Of a stretch of DNA of 64,000 nt, positions 63,484 to 64,000 are shown in pieces. Positions within the stretch are counted from its first letter, which is position 1. Every line of letters starts with the position of its first letter. Origin of the DNA: Streptomyces filamentosus (lineage in GTDB: Bacteria; Actinomycetota; Actinomycetes; Streptomycetales; Streptomycetaceae); the NCBI RefSeq assembly GCF_014654895.1, contig NZ_BNBE01000002.1:620001-684000 (forward strand), read 5' to 3'. A program made the position numbers and the translations under genes. The notes under the pieces were generated by a model, which was not told the DNA's origin, did no database searches, and saw only the letters and a list, made by a program, of their open reading frames with translations.

Positions 63484-64000
63484 GCCGCCTCCCCGGTGGT
63501 GAGGCGGACGGCGCCGAGGCGCGCGACCACGGCCCGCACGTGCGTGCCGGGCGGCAGGGGTACGGCGGCGGTCGCCGCGCCGGCGAGGAGCACCGTCCCG
63601 GCGGGGAGCGGTCCGGCGAGCCGGGCCGCGGCGGCGAGGGCGCGCAGCGGGTCGCCGAGGATCGCGGCGGTGGAGCCGGTCTCGGCGGTGCGGCCGTCGA
63701 GTTCCAGGAGCACGCCCAGGTTGGCGAGGGCGCGGAGGCCGCCGAGGGCGGCGGGCGCGGTCCAGGGGCCCAGGGCGTAGCCGGCGGCGGAGGTGTTGTC
63801 GGCGATCACCTCGGGGAGCGAGAAGCGGAAGCCGTCGTAGCGGGAGTCGATGACCTCCAGGGCGGGGGCGACGGCGGCGACCGCGGCGGCGGGGTCGCCG
63901 CCGGGGGCGAGTTCCGCGCCGAGGAGGAAGGCCACCTCGGGTTCGATCCGGGGGTGGATGAGCCCGGAGACGTCGTACCGTCCGCCGTCGGGGATCTCCA
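63480..64000 (-). CDS. 4-Oxalocrotonate decarboxylase/2-oxopent-4-enoate hydratase family (5' end outside window)
   Basis: About 173 codons are visible, open to the window edge. HPRIEPEVAFLLGAEL is the conserved segment of the vinylpyruvate hydratase and oxalocrotonate decarboxylase family, followed by VIDSRYDGFRFSLPEVIADNTS. Both members share this fold; the preceding deaminase step makes the decarboxylase (NbaG type) more likely. It is the most upstream gene of the operon inside the window. Confidence 0.88.
   Translation of the reverse strand, partial: EIPDGGRYDVSGLIHPRIEPEVAFLLGAELAPGGDPAAAVAAVAPALEVIDSRYDGFRFSLPEVIADNTSAAGYALGPWTAPAALGGLRALANLGVLLELDGRTAETGSTAAILGDPLRALAAAARLAGPLPAGTVLLAGAATAAVPLPPGTHVRAVVARLGAVRLTTGEAA

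Overview
The window is very GC-rich, its genes overlap as ATGA or GTGA, and GTG starts are common. It carries secreted cellulases, a cellulose/chitin-type LPMO and a chitinase with CBM2 modules, a CebR-type operator, LitR/LitS-like regulators and large NRPS genes. Together these point to a Streptomyces chromosome, probably an arm or accessory-rich part. No rRNA, tRNA, CRISPR array, transposase or phage gene was seen.

Layout. (1) 1-15.1 kb is a secretome region. It holds a GH9 cellulase (cut by the left edge), a DUF2165 membrane protein, a secreted YD-repeat/phospholipase A2 protein, a secreted subtilase with FG-GAP repeats, an HxlR regulator divergent from an F420-dependent-type reductase, an SDR, a macrolide-type glycosyltransferase, and a GH12 cellulase plus AA10 LPMO pair behind a perfect CebR palindrome. 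(2) 16.0-33.1 kb is a compact NRPS locus: C-A(Gly)-T; C-A(Asp-like)-T-TE-MFS in one polypeptide; C-A-T; an acyl-ligase-type A-T-C; and a DUF4246 protein with an apparent H-x-E...H...R iron/2-oxoglutarate site. The TE carries Cys in place of the nucleophilic Ser. This locus is the best candidate for something undescribed. (3) 33.2-36.7 kb holds MsrA, an HSL-type esterase, an anti-sigma-type ATPase and an SRPBCC protein. (4) 36.8-46.1 kb is a probable light/photo-oxidative stress regulon: a LitR-type MerR-B12 protein; a coupled operon for DUF1295, a CFA-type methyltransferase, DUF1365 and a flavin amine oxidase; an ECF sigma factor; a second flavoprotein; and an SDR-DUF2867 protein. (5) 46.2-56.7 kb is mixed: a MarR/hydrolase pair with tandem operators, a GH18 chitinase with the classic chitinase direct-repeat promoter, a beta-lactamase-fold serine hydrolase, a DinB protein, a methyltransferase and a TudS/DUF523 protein. 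(6) 56.8-64.0 kb, all on the minus strand, is a kynurenine/3-hydroxyanthranilate meta-cleavage operon: a vinylpyruvate-hydratase/oxalocrotonate-decarboxylase-type enzyme cut by the right edge, a RidA-type deaminase, 3-hydroxyanthranilate dioxygenase, ACMS decarboxylase and kynureninase, then an exported LVIVD-repeat protein and an amino-acid permease.

How the genes fit together. The CAZymes attack cellulose and chitin under CebR-like and chitinase-repeat control. The NRPS locus could assemble a short N-acylated peptide containing Gly and Asp (or hydroxy-Asp), release it through a Cys-type thioesterase and export it through the fused MFS domain. The LitR/sigma set could remodel membrane lipids in light. 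The kyn operon would feed tryptophan-derived kynurenine to central metabolism. All domain and residue calls were made by eye, without database searches.
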